Assembly: GCA_963921425.1 (NCBI GenBank) | Contig: OY992835.1 | Span: forward strand, 12,276,001-12,340,000 | Reading direction: 5' to 3' | Length of the DNA stretch: 64,000 nucleotides | Source of the DNA: Dryas octopetala | Lineage: Eukaryota; Streptophyta; Magnoliopsida; Rosales; Rosaceae | Part shown: piece after piece, positions 14,126 through 28,228 of the stretch | Numbering within the stretch: the first letter of the stretch is position 1 | Layout: each line of letters opens with the position of its first letter | Made by a program: the position numbers and the translations under genes | Notes under the pieces: generated by a model | Databases searched by the model: none | Told to the model about the DNA's origin: nothing | Seen by the model: only the letters and a program-made list of their open reading frames with translations

Positions 14126-17100
14126 ATGTTAGTAAGGTTTTCTTGGGGATTAAGTTTAACACTTAGTTTTAAATTCTCAGTTGTGAATTCTTCTTTGAAT
14201 TTCAATTCTATCCAAACCTTGACTGGTACCAACTTCAAGAAGTGGAAAGCTGATTTAGAGATTGTTCTTGGACTGATGGATTTGGATTTGGCACTAAGAG
14301 AAGATGCGCCACCAAAGCCAGTTGAGAATGAAGATGAGTGGATTGATCCATCAACAAGGGCAAAACATGAAAAATGGAATAAGGCTAATAGAATGTCAAT
14401 TCTGATCATGAAGAGATCCATGTCTGATTCTGTCAAAGGAGGCATACCAGAATCAGATAATGCAAAAACTTATCTTGCATCGATTGAAGCTAAGTTGAAA
14501 GAGTCTGAAAAAGCTGAAATCTCTAATCTTATGAACACTTTGTCATTAGCTAAACATGATGGAGAAAAGAGTGTTAGGGAGCATATCATGAGCATTATTG
14601 AAGCAGGAACCAAACTGACAGAATTATAAGTGCCTATGAGTGATGCTTATTTGGTTCACTTGGCCTTGAATTCACTGCCGAGTGAGTACACACAGTTGAG
14701 GAGTAGTTACAATACTCAGAGGGAAAAATGGAGTTTAGATGAATTGATAGGTTTTTGTGTAAATGAAGAAAAGGAGATTAAGAAGAATAAGGCTGAAAGA
14801 GCTGTGAATTTTGTGCAAGATTCTAAGGCATCAAGTTCTAGGAATGGCTATAGAAACAACTGTAAGGTTGCAGCAGTAAACCCTCCCAATCAACCAAACC
14901 CTTACAATCCTCCAAATCGACCTAATAACCCTCAGGCTACCAAACCAAATGGACTGCAATGCTATTTTTGCAGAAAGTTTGGTCACCTTAAGAGAAATTG
15001 TACCAAGTATAAGAAGTGGCTAGATAAGAGAAAGGCTAAAGGTAATTTTAAACATGCTTTAGTATGTTTTGAATCTAATCTAGTTAATGTTGCTAGTGAT
15101 TTATGGTGGCTTGACAGTGGTGCAACTATTCATGTTTCCAATACACTACAGGGGTTCATAAGCAAGAGGGTGCCAAGCAAGGATGAGGTTGCTGTGTTCG
15201 TAGGCAATGGAGTCAAGGTGGAAGTAGAGTAAATTGGAGTTGTCAGATTGGAGCTGGAATCAGGATTTATTTTGGACTTAGTTGATGTAGTTTATGTACC
15301 TTCTATGAGAAGGAATTTAGTTTCTATTAGTAAGTTGATTAGATCCAGTTTTAGGTTTGTATTTGACAAATTTGGAATTTCTATCTATAAGGATGATGAT
15401 TTAGTTGGCAAAGGTTTGGTTTGTGATAATTTATTTAGTCTTTGCTTAAAGGAATCTAATAATATTGTCTGCAACACAACTATCATTGACTGAATTTTGC
15501 CTAAAGAAACCTCATCTAAGCTTTGGCATAAAAGGTTAGGACACATTGGACATGAAAGGATGCAAAAACTAGTAAAGAGTGAAGCCTTACCTAAAATGGA
15601 CAGTCAAGTTGATGAATTTTGTATTGAATGCATAAAAGGAAAAATGGTAAATAACAGAAAGAAAGGTGCAATTAGAAGTGAAAATCTGCTTGAACTCATT
15701 CATACAGATATTTGTGGTCCATTCCCTAAGCCCACACATGCTGGTTTTCGATATTTTATTACATTCACTGATGACTTCTCACGTTTTGGTTACATTTATC
15801 TCTTGACTAAGAAGTCAAGTGCACTAGAAGCTTTTAAAATATACAAGGCTGAAGTGGAGAACCAATTAGATTTGAAAATTAAAGTGGTAAGATCTGACAG
15901 AGGGGGTGAGTATTATGAAAAATATACTAAGGAAGGTAGGAACCCTGGACCCTTTGCCAAATTCCTGCAACTAAATGGCATAGTTGCATAATATACCAAC
16001 CTAGGCACACCCCAGCAAAATGGGGTATCTGAAAGGAGAAATCGAACATTGATAGAGATGGTGAGATGCATGACATGCACTAGTGGCTTGCCTGATTTTC
16101 TGTAGGGAGAAGCACTTAGGACTGCAAACTATATTCTAAATAGAGTGCCCTCTAAAGCAGTAAACTTGACTCCATATGAGTTGTGGTTCAAAAGAAAACC
16201 AAGTTTTAACCATTTTAAAATTTGGGGATGCAAGGCAGAAGTAAGAGTGTATAATCCTGCAGAGAAGAAGCTTGACTCTAAGACTGTGAGTTGTTATTTT
16301 GTTGGCTATCCAGATAGAACTAAGGGTTTCAGGTTCTATTGTCCTAACCACAGTACAAGGTTTGTTGAAACAATGCAGAGAAGAAGCTTGACTCTAAGAC
16401 TGTGAGTTGTTATTTTGTTGGCTATCCAGATAGAACTAAGGGTTTCAGGTTCTATTGTCCTAACCACAGTACAAGGTTTGTTGAAACAAGGAGAGCTAAG
16501 TTCCTAGAAGACCCTGCTGCTACATCTGAGAATAATGATTTTGTTTTTGATGAGTTAGAAGAGCCTATTGCCATGCATACTGCAAGAGGAAGAGAATTAG
16601 AAAAACCTATTGATATAACAGTTTCTGATTTAAGCATCAACAAGGAACCTATACCAGACCAACCATTAGAAACAATTAATGATCCAAAAATCGTAGATAA
16701 TCATGTTTCTGATGATGTAACTCCAATGCAAACCAGCAATGCAGTCATAAGGAGATCAACTAGAGTCAAGAAATCTGCATTATCAAATGATTATGTTGTT
16801 AACTTGCAGGAATCCGAGCACCATGAGGAAGGTCTTAATACTGATCCTTGTACATTCAAAGAGGCAATGACAAGTGAGGAAAATGAGCACTGGTTAGGAG
16901 CTATGAAATCAGAATTGGATTCAATGAAGCAGAATAAAGTTTGGGAATTAGCTGATTTACCAAAAGGAGCCAAACCTATAGGAAGTAAATGGGTTTTCAA
17001 AACAAAAAGGGATTCAAAGGGGCAGGTTGAAAGGTATAAGGCCAGACTTGTTGCCAAAGGATTCACTCAAAAAGAAGGTGTGGATTTCAAAGAAACCTTC

Positions 17101-18411
17101 TCACCAGTTTCCACCAAAGATTCATTTAGAATCATTATGGCCATGATTGCACATTTTAACTTGTTTCTGCACCAAATGGATGTTAAAACTGCATTCTTGA
17201 ATGGAGATTTATATGAAACAACCAGAGGGTTTCATTCAAGAAGGGAGAGAAAGTTTATTTTGCAAACTCAAGAAGTCAATCTATGGTTTGAAACAAGCAT
17301 CAAGACAGTGGTATCTTAAATTTGATGAAGTGATTCAATCTTTTGGTTTCTTTGAGAACCAAGTGGATGAGTGTATCTATGTTAAGGTCAGTGGGAGACA
17401 TTTTGTGATTTTAGTATTATATGTAGATGACATTCTGCTAGCTAGTACTAATTTGACTATGCTGAATCACACTAAAACTTTCCTATCTAAAAGTTTTGAT
17501 ATGAAGGACATGGGAGAGGCTGCATGTGTGTTAGGCATAGAGATTACTCGAGATAGGGAGAAAGGGATACTAGGTTTATCTCAAAAAGGCTATATAGAGA
17601 AGGTACTGAAAAGATTTAATATGAGTTTTTACACTGGTACAGATTTGCCTTTAGGAAAAGGTGACAAATTAAGTAAGAAACAAGCTCCAATACTGACCAA
17701 GATAAGCTAGAAATGCAGTCAAGACCCTATGCTTCACTTGTGGGAAGTTTAATGTATGCTCAAGTCTGCACAAGGCCAGATATAGCTTTTGCTATTTCTG
17801 TCCTTGGAAGGTTTCAATCAAATCCGGGGATGGCTCATTGGGTGGCAGCTAAGAGAGTGATGAGATACTTGAAAAGAACTAAGGATTACAAGTTGTGTTA
17901 TAAAAGGAGCAATGTATTAGAGTTGATTGGATACACTGACTTCGACTTTGCAGGATGTCCAGACTCTAAAAAGTATACTAGCAGTCATGTTTTCCTATTT
18001 GCAAAAGGGGCAATTTCATGGAAAAGTGTTAAGCAGTCTACAATGGCATCTTCAACCATGCATGCTGAATTTGTTGCATGTTATGAAGCTACCATTCAAG
18101 CTGTATGGCTGAGAAATTTCATTTCCAATATGAGGATTTTAGAAAACATAGAAAGACCTATTCAAATATGGTGTGATAATAGTGCTGCTGTAGATTTCAC
18201 CAAGAACAACAAGAGGTCAGCTGGTAGTAAGCACTTGGACTTGAAATTTTTGTTGGTAAGGGAGAAGGTCAAGTCAGGATATACTCGAATTGACCATATT
18301 GGTACTGACATGATGCTTGCAGACCCACTTAACAAAGGCTTGCCTAATTCAGTTTTTCATAAATATGTGGCCAACATGGGATTGGTTTTTGGTTTTGATA
18401 CGCAGAATTAG
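14126..18411 (+). pseudogene. Copia gag-pol polyprotein, disabled
   Basis: Domains in order: gag (14126 on); zinc knuckle CYFC....H....C (about 14960-15001); protease active site LDSGA (about 15110); integrase with H..H/C..C (15527-15650) and the DD(35)E region DICGP, TDDFSRF and RSDRGGEY; reverse transcriptase with VDVKTAFLNGDL and the YVDD catalytic box (about 17423); RNase H with GYTDFDFAG and HAEFVACYEA. Lesions: in-frame stops at 14627, 15230, 15491, 15989 and near 16103; a 116-bp tandem duplication (16258-16489) that shifts the frame; and frame changes near 17215 and 17708. It cannot make a full polyprotein. The final stop is at 18409-18411. Confidence 0.93.
16258..16489 (+). repeat. 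116-bp tandem duplication inside the copia pol region
   Basis: 16258-16373 and 16374-16489 are virtually identical (from TGCAGAGAAGAAGCTTGACT to GTTTGTTGAAACAA). Because 116 is not a multiple of three, the duplication shifts the reading frame between integrase and reverse transcriptase. Confidence 0.95.
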
Positions 18412-18970
18412 TGGGAGTATTGTTATTTCAGCTATTTTTCTTTGTTCTGTTTTTGGTTAGTCATTAAAGTTTTATTTTTGGATGTTTGGATAATTTTTAA
18501 GGAATTGCAGCTTGTCATTTTTCTGGTTAAAGTTTATGAAATTGATGTTTCATTTTTGACTGTTTTTATTTTACTGAATAACAATTTCATATAAGGAATA
18601 TAAGTTGCATTATAAATATGGTTGTCTCTTTAGAGACATGAGGCAGATTTGTAATATATCTGATCAAGGAAGGATCTGGCAAAATTATTGTGTTTATTAT
18701 GCATTTCTATATGCATTCGAGTGACACTTCAAGAAACACATTCATTATTTTGTTTTTACATTGTCTTGTTGGAGTTTCATGTGGTTATGAGTGCTTGTAT
18801 ATGTAGTTTCTAAAGCTCAGGATAACATGCTCAATCCAAAAGTTTTTGAAGCTCTGTACAATAACTCATTTCTGACAAGGGACTTGTGGGAATCATAATT
18901 CAATGGAATTCTTTGCACACTAAAGGGTTGTGCTGAACTGCATATGCATCTATTTGACCAAGTGGGAGAA
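18412..18970. other. 3' untranslated part of the copia element
   Basis: No gene was found. It ends in the purine-rich AGTGGGAGAA directly before the 3' LTR. A similar TTAGTGGGAGTATTG sits just after the pol stop at 18410 and may be a second polypurine-like tract. Confidence 0.7.
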
Positions 18971-19403
18971 TGTTGGAGTCGATTTCAACTCCAATATGGT
19001 TTTGGTCACCTAGTTGCAGCAGGAAACTTGCAGTTCAAGCATATACCGAGAATGCCATAAGGATTACACCTTGTGGCCTTATATGGATTAAGTGTTAATG
19101 GTTGATAGAGGCTAAAGGGATTCCTAGTTATTATAGGATAATGAATAGTATACTAAGTTAATAAGGATATTCTAATGAGTTTGGTTATGGGATTCGAACT
19201 CTTAGGATAAGTCAATATATATATAAAGCATAGATCCTTTTGCACACAGCATATACATAAAAGGTCCTACTCCCCATTACGTAGATAGTGTTAAGGTGCT
19301 GCAGTGTGAAGAAGGTCTAGGCTTACCTCTATTTCAACAAGATGGATGCTGCTATGGTGAATTCAAGTTAATGTTCCATTCATACAAACCTTATCAATCA
19401 ACA
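18971..19403 (+). repeat. 3' LTR of the copia element
   Basis: A 433-bp direct copy of 12995-13428, followed by the target duplication TGTAA (19404-19408). Confidence 0.93.
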
Positions 19404-19806
19404 TGTAATAGTTGGTCTTATACCCCCAATAGTCCTTATAATAGTAAGATCGGTCTTTAAGCTCATAATGGTCACCAAAATAATTGTATTTGTCATTGGA
19501 GCCTGGATAAGCATATCTTGGCTCGTGGGAGTCGTATGCATATTGTCATCAGTTGTTCATCTAGATCCCACCGGATGTGCCAAACTGTTATGGCCAAAAA
19601 ATTGCCTTGGCCACATGGACAACCAAGATCAACCACCACACGCCTCACCGTGAGTAACGGCGAGGTTTTCAACCTTTGGCGTGGGTGCTTGTGTGCCATT
19701 AATCGCCTTGGAATAACCGATTAGAAAAATACAAAATATAAGTGGGAAAAATAAAAATAAAATGTAAATTAATGCGCCCAATTAAATCTAACTTCTAATA
19801 AGCGAT

Positions 19807-20829
19807 GAGAAAAATTTTCAAACAAGACATCTACTTTGGGGTCAATCTTAGGTTAGGACACTAGTTTGAATTTGTGCTAGTTTAGGATACATATTTAGGG
19901 TTTATATTAATGTGGGACAATCCGTCAACTCAATTAAGATTTCCGTTAAAATGAGGGATAATTTGGTCATTTTACATTTAAAAAAAAACTATAAAAAAAA
20001 TTACTACTAAAAAAATCAAGACGTTTTTTTTTTAGGAAAAAAATCATTAAAAAGTTTAAAACTTAAAAAAGTTAACATTTCAAAAAGATTAAAACTAAAA
20101 ACCCACAAAAACATAAAATTACATAAAAAAAATAGAAAATGAAAAAAAATATAACCCAAAGCCAAATCGGGCTGGGCTTGCTGCTGGGAGGGGATCGGGG
20201 TGGGGAGTAAGGGGGAAGAAAGGAGAGTGGGTTTTGGGGGTTTCGAGTGATGGGATTTCGGGTGGGATTTGTGGGTTCTAGGTTTCGGTGGTGTTGGTGG
20301 CAGAGGATGAGTGGAGAGAGACAGGGAGAGAGAGTGAGGCAGAGAAAGAAAGTGAGGGGGTGGGTTTCGGTGGGAAGCAAAGGGGCCGACAACGAGGAGG
20401 AGAAGGGAGGGGGCGCCTGCTGGAGAGAAAGGGAGGGAGAAGAGAAGGGTTCAGGGTGGTGGGAAGAAGAAGAAAAAAAAAAGGTGAGGGTAAGGGGAAG
20501 AAGAAGAAGAAAAATAAAAGATGAGGGGGTGTGTACAGGGATGGGGCTGGGAGAGAGAGAGAGAGAGAGAAAAAAAAAAAAAAGTGAGTTTGGGGCTTGG
20601 AAGAGTGTCGGGGCTGGGTAGAGATGGGATCGAGAGAGATGAGAGATCGAGATAGGTGAGAGATGAGATGACCAAATTATCTCTCATTTTAACAGAAATC
20701 TTAACAGAGTTGACGAATTGTCTAACATTAATACAATTTTAAATATGTGTCATAAACTAGAACAAACTCAAACTGGTGTCCTAAACTAAGATTGACCCCA
20801 AACTAGGTGTCATGTTTGAAATTTTTCCC
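19807..20829. mobile_element. Mutator-like (MULE) foldback element, 1023 bp
   Basis: A perfect 10-bp duplication AATAAGCGAT flanks it (19797-19806 and 20830-20839). Long terminal inverted repeats of roughly 170 bp run inward: the left GAGAAAAATTTTCAAACAAG corresponds to the right end read in reverse, GGGAAAAATTTCAAACATG, and both continue through TTTGGGGTCAATCTTAG and TAATTTGGTCAT. A 9-10-bp duplication and very long inverted repeats are hallmarks of Mutator-like elements. The interior (about 20160-20680) is G/A-rich with no transposase. The open frames there are low complexity. Confidence 0.88.
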
Positions 20830-20839
20830 AATAAGCGAT

Positions 20840-21600
20840 TGTGCAATGGGAAAATGAACAGAAAACCTATCTAAGTTCTGTTCTTTCCTAGATAGCCTTA
20901 TATGATTTTGAAAATGAACAACAAAAAATAAATAAAAAGTCAACAAGACTTGATTAAAAAGAAATGGAAGATGACAATAATTTAAAATTTGCACTAAGAA
21001 AAAGTCTCAATCTTAGTAGAGCAGCAAAAGAAATACATAGAGAAAATATTTAAAGGACTTGGAACTTGACGAAAATATAAAAGAAATACAAAGAAAGCTT
21101 CAACATACTTGAAAACAAAGAGAGCTTAATTTGAGAAAAAAAATGTAACTAGGCTGATTTGGGAGCAAAAAGGTTGCTGGGAATTTCACATTTTCGTGAG
21201 ATTTTTTGGGGGGTTGTGTGGGGGTTCATCGTTGTTCTTGAATTGCCTTGTCTCTTCCTTTTTATATTCAACCTTTTACTTTGTCTCTAAGCTTTTGTTG
21301 TCATATGTGTGGATGAGAGTGATTTACTTATGAGATCGAGTAGGTAGACAGCTGTAGTTCAGAGAAGAATAGGATAAGGTTGAGCTAAAAATAGCTGAGT
21401 CATTTTTTAGGCTTGCAAAATGTTCAACTGAGAGGCAAATAACATAGTCATTAGAGAGGCTTTTAACATGTCATCTGAGAGGCTTTGGATGACTAGCATT
21501 TGGTTGCGAGTTTCATTAATAAAAAATCTTTCTTTGATTAACTTGTATACGCCTCCCAAAAAAGACTATCAAGGTGCAGTTCTTTAGGTGTCTACGACCA
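20840..21600. other. Spacer, nothing recognised
   Basis: AT-rich sequence without a conserved frame. It may still belong to the old retroelement interrupted further left. Confidence 0.4.
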
Positions 21601-21620
21601 ACGCCTCCTGCAACCTTTCT

Positions 21621-21621
<1 letters not shown>

Positions 21622-21677
<56 letters not shown>
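21622..21677. repeat. (TA)n microsatellite
   Basis: An uninterrupted TA run of more than 50 bases. Confidence 0.95.
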
Positions 21678-21679
<2 letters not shown>

Positions 21680-21724
21680 AGAATGCTCTAAATGAGTTAT
21701 GAGGTAACCAGTTATGTATATATA

Positions 21725-22115
21725 GCCTCTTTCCGATAAGAGATATCTCATTTAGTGTTAAATGAGGAATTCCCCTGTAGGGCCAACACGAGTCGTTTTG
21801 TGTCAATCTGAATTGTCTATTTTTTATATCTTCATTGAGATATCAACTTTGCAAAATATCAGCTAAATCAGTAATCGTTTATCCATTTGATTAAGTGGTC
21901 AAAGTTTTAAGTGTTTATAGACTAACTTATTGTTCGTCAATTTGTTTGATTCAAATTAGATATCTTAATGGTTTTCGATTTGTTTAATTTTTTACAGAGA
22001 TGATCTATCAATGAAAATATAAAAAATGGACGATTTCGATCGACACAAACGACTCGTGTGGACCCCACAAGAGAATCTCTCATTTAACACTAAATGAGGA
22101 ATCTTTATTAGAAGC
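21725..22115. mobile_element. Foldback miniature element
   Basis: About 110 bp at each end are inverted copies. Left: TCATTTAGTGTTAAATGAGG, then ACACGAGTCGTTTTGTGTC and ATTTTTTATAT. The right side carries the same strings on the opposite strand (CATTTAACACTAAATGAGGA, ACACAAACGACTCGTGTGG). There is no coding capacity. A clear target duplication was not found, so the superfamily is open. Confidence 0.75.
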
Positions 22116-22483
22116 CTTTGTATGTGTATATAAATCATGGTCTTCTCTTACTTTTAATCCCGCTGACATGTTACTAGAAAAGCACAGCAAATTTTCTTTT
22201 GAATTCTAAAATCATATGTGGGTCATGACGTACCCACTTTGGGTGTGGTATAAACACTCAGATTAAACATCCAAAATATATAACAGCTCTTTTCCTATCA
22301 GCTAGAGTAGAAAGAAACGGGAATAATGTTCCAAACTCAGACAGCACATAAACTCTAAAACGACAACCTTAAATGTGTACAACATTTGTCCCACTTCATT
22401 AGGCTTAACCATATACAAGAGAAGAAACCCGAGTATACAATTCAATGATTCGAACGGACTGATTTCCGAGGCATTTGGTTTCC

Positions 22484-24019
<1,536 letters not shown>

Positions 24020-24229
24020 TTACCATCCAAACACCGGACACATTTTTAACTCTACAAACTAGAGTATCGATTTTTAATTTAGAGACTTATAAACTTGTTG
24101 TGTTAAGCTGGACGAACTTATAAAACGTACATCTCAAAGTTGTATATAGCAAAATATATGACAATTAAATATGAATAATAGAAATTTCGCAATGTTAAGT
24201 TAAAAGGAAAAAGTAACTAAAAGATCGAA

Positions 24230-24455
24230 GACAAACTAAGAGCACATCAAGATTTAAGGTGGTTCGACAAAATTCCTAGCCTACGTCTACGAAAAGTTTG
24301 TACCTAGAGTTTGTGACAAACAACTCAAGTTCGTGTACCACTTGAAGATCGATCACTCCCTTGGTGAATCCTGTATCCTCACACCTTGAGTTGATGTGTT
24401 TGAGATGATTCAAATGAGGCTAATGCCTCCTCCTCCTTATATAGCCATATAGGCA
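24230..24455. repeat. 5' flank shared with BAHD copy 1
   Basis: It aligns with about 6960-7230 (GACAAACTAAGAGCACATCA, CACTTGAAGATC, GGTGAATCCTG, GAGGCTAATGCCTCCTCCT, TATATAGCCA). It marks the outer limit of the duplicated segment, or a shared older repeat. TATATAGCC could supply a TATA box, but it lies about 500 bases upstream of the ATG. Confidence 0.7.
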
Positions 24456-24459
24456 TATA

Positions 24460-24984
24460 GCTAGCATTCATAGGTCTCACGTACGGACTCACCTTGTGGC
24501 TCTCAGTGGATGAGAACTGGCCTTTGTCTTGAACGTGTTGTCTTTTACCTTACCTTTTTTTTTTTTCGGGCCAGGAGTCTTTTACCATACCTTTATTTTT
24601 GTTTTTTTGTTTTTTTTTCGCTCATAATGCATAAATCATTGCATCGTCCCTACATATATAAATCATTACATGCATTAACCAATTAAGTGTGTCGGGAAAT
24701 TAAATTCGAGGGAGCTAGACCCCAACATAAAAAGACAATATTTTGCTTATTTGGCATGGACCGACTAGTTACAACAGTACATGATGAATCTAAGTTATCT
24801 GTTTTTCGTAATGTTAATCGTATAATATAAATGTAAAGATTAAAAATTTATAGATATAAATCCACTAAAAAAATAATATGAATCCATTTCATTATTTGTT
24901 CCTTAGTTTTTAATAATAAATATATGATTAAAACTAAAAGTTAAATAAAAACAAACAGACAAAAATAATGGATTTTGGACCCCA
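24460..24984. other. AT-rich spacer, nothing recognised
   Basis: No conserved frame and no paired repeat ends were found. Confidence 0.4.
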
Positions 24985-25268
24985 CATTGATAACCTGTAG
25001 ATATACGGACACAAAAAATGTTGTAGTACTCACCAACTTAGGCTACGCCATGCTAGACTTCATAAAATTTAAAAGAAAGAAAAATGAAGATGATAGAACC
25101 GAGTAAGGGGGAGTGTGTGTTGCAGGCCTGTTTATTGGGACTAGAAAGAGGTATCATATCTATGATCGGAAATAAATTTAGAAAATTAAACTTATCTTTC
25201 ATGAGTGTATATGTTTTGAGAAGAACTTGCATATATGTACCTGTTATGGGACATGACATCACATACGG

Positions 25269-25300
<32 letters not shown>

Positions 25301-25560
25301 AGTCTTTCTCTCAGTCTCTCTTGCATGTGATGCCACATCTCCTATAACGGTGATAGGCAAGTTATTCTCATACGTTTTATGTGTTTATGTCTCTCATTAC
25401 ATACTATAAATAAAGACATATACTAATCAATCTATATATACACTCGTTATATGAAAATTTTATTCTGAATGAATGTAAAGCAGCTTGTTAATGTCAAAAA
25501 ATGACATGCGTAAATGTGTTTGTTTTCTTGACAAAAAAAATAATGTGTTTGTTCTTCAAT
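24985..25560. repeat. Dispersed repeat 'block X', copy 3
   Basis: It matches 1340-1560 and 3430-3700 (TAGATATACGGACACAAAAA, TTCATAAAATTTAAAAGA, GATGATAGAACC, GAGTGTGTGTTGCAGGCC, later GTGTTTGTTTTCTTGAC). A block absent from the other copies and holding a GA microsatellite (25269-25296) interrupts it. Confidence 0.6.
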
Positions 25561-28218
25561 GCTAAAGTTGAAAATTCTCCAAATCATATAGAATTTGGCC
25601 ATTGGAGATTTGGGGAGCTCTCAAATTTGAAAAGATTTTAGGAAAAGGTTGGAGCTGGGTTTTATGTCAATTTTCTCCAAATTTTATATTTGAGGAAATG
25701 TTTAGGAAAGAACTAAAGATGCTTTAAGGGAGAAGAATAAGAATGCTAAATTATTTTTATCTAAAGCCTAAATTTTAACATAATATCAAAGTCAGATCCA
25801 AGGGCCTGTGGGATATGGACACACCATGTACGCTTCCGCTACGTAAAAAGAAAAATAATAGTCGAAGAAAAATATATCTCATAGCTTGGTCTCTTACACA
25901 AAAAGAAAATATAAACAATAAAGTGGCACGACTAAAGCCAACAACGCCATGAAGTTACAAGAATTAGCATTAGTAAAAAAAGTTCAATCCTTATACCATG
26001 ACCACCAACACTGACATTCATTCATCAATCCTCATCCTCCTCGCTCAAGAGCCTAACACACACACTTATTGTGACCAATTCAAGATCCAAATAATCGTTC
26101 AGATTCTCAATAACTAGCGAAGAAAAACTGAAAAGCAGCATGCATAAATAATAAAAAGATTGATACTTATGCATCTCATATGTGTGTAATAACCTAGTTT
26201 TGTGTTAAAACAAAATTGTATATTAACCATGCATGGACATTGCCCGTCTCGTAATATTTTATAAAATGATTTTGTAAAACAAAAACGAAAAATTTAACTA
26301 CGCATTTTCAAGATTCGAGAACACGTATAATAACTTATTCTTAGATCAGTACATTTTATAAAAAATAGAAATAGTAAAAAGTCTGGGTGCTAATTAATAT
26401 CGAAAACAACAGAAAAGATGTTTGGAAATATATGAAAAACAATAAATAACATCTTAGATAAAGAATCAAACAAATGTAAAAGACTTAAATTTATCGAAAA
26501 AAAATTAATTAAAAATAATAATTAAATTAGATTAATACTAAAGCCCACCTCTTGATTTTCTTTATAGGTTCCTCTTGATTTTCTTGACACGAACCTATAA
26601 AGAAAATTAAGGAATAATGAAAAAACCGGAGATGGAAGCTTCTAGATTTAGAATTGCATGGATTTTAGGAGGAAATCAAATCGAATCACGAAATTGAAGA
26701 AGATCAAACTGCATGCGAAATTACTGAAGAGAAATTGAGAAAAAAGAAGAAGATCAATGTGCGAAATTGAAGATGAATGATGTGCGAAATCAAAGAAGAT
26801 CGTTGTGCAAAATTGTCGAAGAAAATGAAGAAGAGAGAAGAAGATTACAGCAAGTTTGAAGATCCCTAGTTCTAGAAGAATCTGAATGGTTTTGGAAGAG
26901 TCTGAACACTATGTTGAGCGTGTGCGCGCGGTTTAGGTGACTAATTTGAATGTTAAATATTTAACCTTATTATTACATTTTAAAAATAGGTGTATTATAG
27001 GGTAAATGGCCGGTATGACTATTATGCATTCTAAAGTAATTAATTCATGAAATTATGAAAAAGTGTATTTGTGAAACTATAATTTTAAATATTTTATTGA
27101 TTTATTTGTAATAAATCAATATACTTACTAACAATAGTGTGAAAGACCGAACAATAAAAGTAGTGTGAAAAGATTTATATTTTTCTCGTCCCGACACTTG
27201 AGTAGTCCCTACTAATTAAAGAAGGCATGATTTAGCGTTGTACACAATAATTTAAGTGACAGCTGAGTGATGACCCATCACAATTCACAAAGGATTGTAG
27301 ATTATATGCGTTATCTTGGAAATAAATGGTCAAGCACGTGCATGACTTATCTTAAAGAATAGTCTCCTCAGTATACAGCTAGCCAATTGGACCAGCATAT
27401 ATTGCCATTCTTTGCCAGCAGGGATGCATTGGCTTAACACTACTGTGATAAAGTTATAACTATGGAATTAAATTTTAAATTTCAACGAAATTTTAATGGT
27501 TCAAAAATATAATAATTTTGATTATAAACTTATCGATTACCATATATTCTTCTAATATGGTGAACAAGAAAATAGGACGTACAAGGATTGCATTACAGGG
27601 ATGAGAAGGAGATAGACATTGGTGGTGATATGGACATCCAATATAAGTGTAGTAATGTTCGATGAAGGTGACTAGTTGTTTTGCGTTAATTGTGATTGGT
27701 ACTTGTGAGGAGGGTGGGATTTGTTTTGTCTTGTGAAGAAGTACACAATCAATAGAATGAATTAACTGGCCTTGTAAAGAGACATGTACACAATCAATTA
27801 GCAAAGAACAAAATAAACAAATATATAGACAATCTATTCTTTCTAATATATGCACATCAATACAATAGACATGTGTACTTCTGTTTTAGGAAAAAATTGT
27901 GTATAAGGTTTAGAAAAAGGTTGTGTTCTTCTGTTAAACTAGAAGCATCACATACACGCAATGATATCCAACACAATGATTTAATGGATAAAACTTTTTG
28001 TCACTTAGCTAACTGTGATTCAACACAATGAGTTAATGGAATCTTAATTTCAACACTTACAAACTTAATCTAAGGGTGATTATACATGGTCCTTTACCAT
28101 TATTCAAAATTTGTCTCTCGTTTTGAGCAATTTTGACATTTCAAATATATTATCGGGTTGACCCAATAAACAAATATCAATCGTGTTAAATGAGTTGACA
28201 CCATTTTGGTACAAACAC
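25561..28218. other. Gene-poor AT-rich spacer with minor repeats
   Basis: No gene was recognised. Visible structures are a 16-bp inverted pair TTTTCTTTATAGGTTC (26556-26571) / complement (26591-26606) and a degenerate purine-rich repeat of GCGAAATTGAAGAAGATCA type (about 26690-26830). The minus frame at 27493-27855 has no recognisable family. Confidence 0.5.
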
Positions 28219-28228
28219 AATTATACTA

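Larger units (their letters stand above)
12995..19403 (+). mobile_element. Ty1/copia LTR retrotransposon, structurally complete, coding region broken
   Basis: The 5' LTR is 12995-13428 (434 bp) and the 3' LTR 18971-19403 (433 bp). Both start TGTTGGAGTC and end AATCAACA and differ by roughly ten substitutions and one indel. The target duplication TGTAA is perfect (12990-12994 and 19404-19408). The primer-binding site TGGTATCAGAGC (13431-13442) matches initiator-Met tRNA. AGTGGGAGAA (18961-18970) is the likely polypurine tract. The gag-protease-integrase-RT-RNaseH order defines copia. The polyprotein has several nonsense codons, a 116-bp tandem duplication and frameshifts. The element sits inside an older minus-strand relic. 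Confidence 0.96.
12193..19740 (-). pseudogene. Degraded Tyr-rich gag-like coding relic, split by a copia insertion
   Basis: Outside the copia element, the minus strand (about 19740-19409, then 12994-12193) reads a Tyr/Asp-rich low-complexity protein and then a Lys/Glu-rich coiled-coil-like block starting MDSSSKLEEILKKLEESNQR (12541). The frame is exactly continuous across the copia insertion when one copy of the 5-bp duplication is kept. Several stops and shifts follow (around 12650-12850), so it is not functional. The style recalls the C-terminal part of plant retroelement gag proteins, but no zinc knuckle or protease was seen and the family is not proven. Confidence 0.5.

Noticed and set aside
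20072..20687. Charged and Pro/Ser-rich frames
   Set aside because: They lie in the purine-rich interior of a Mutator-like foldback element and are low complexity.
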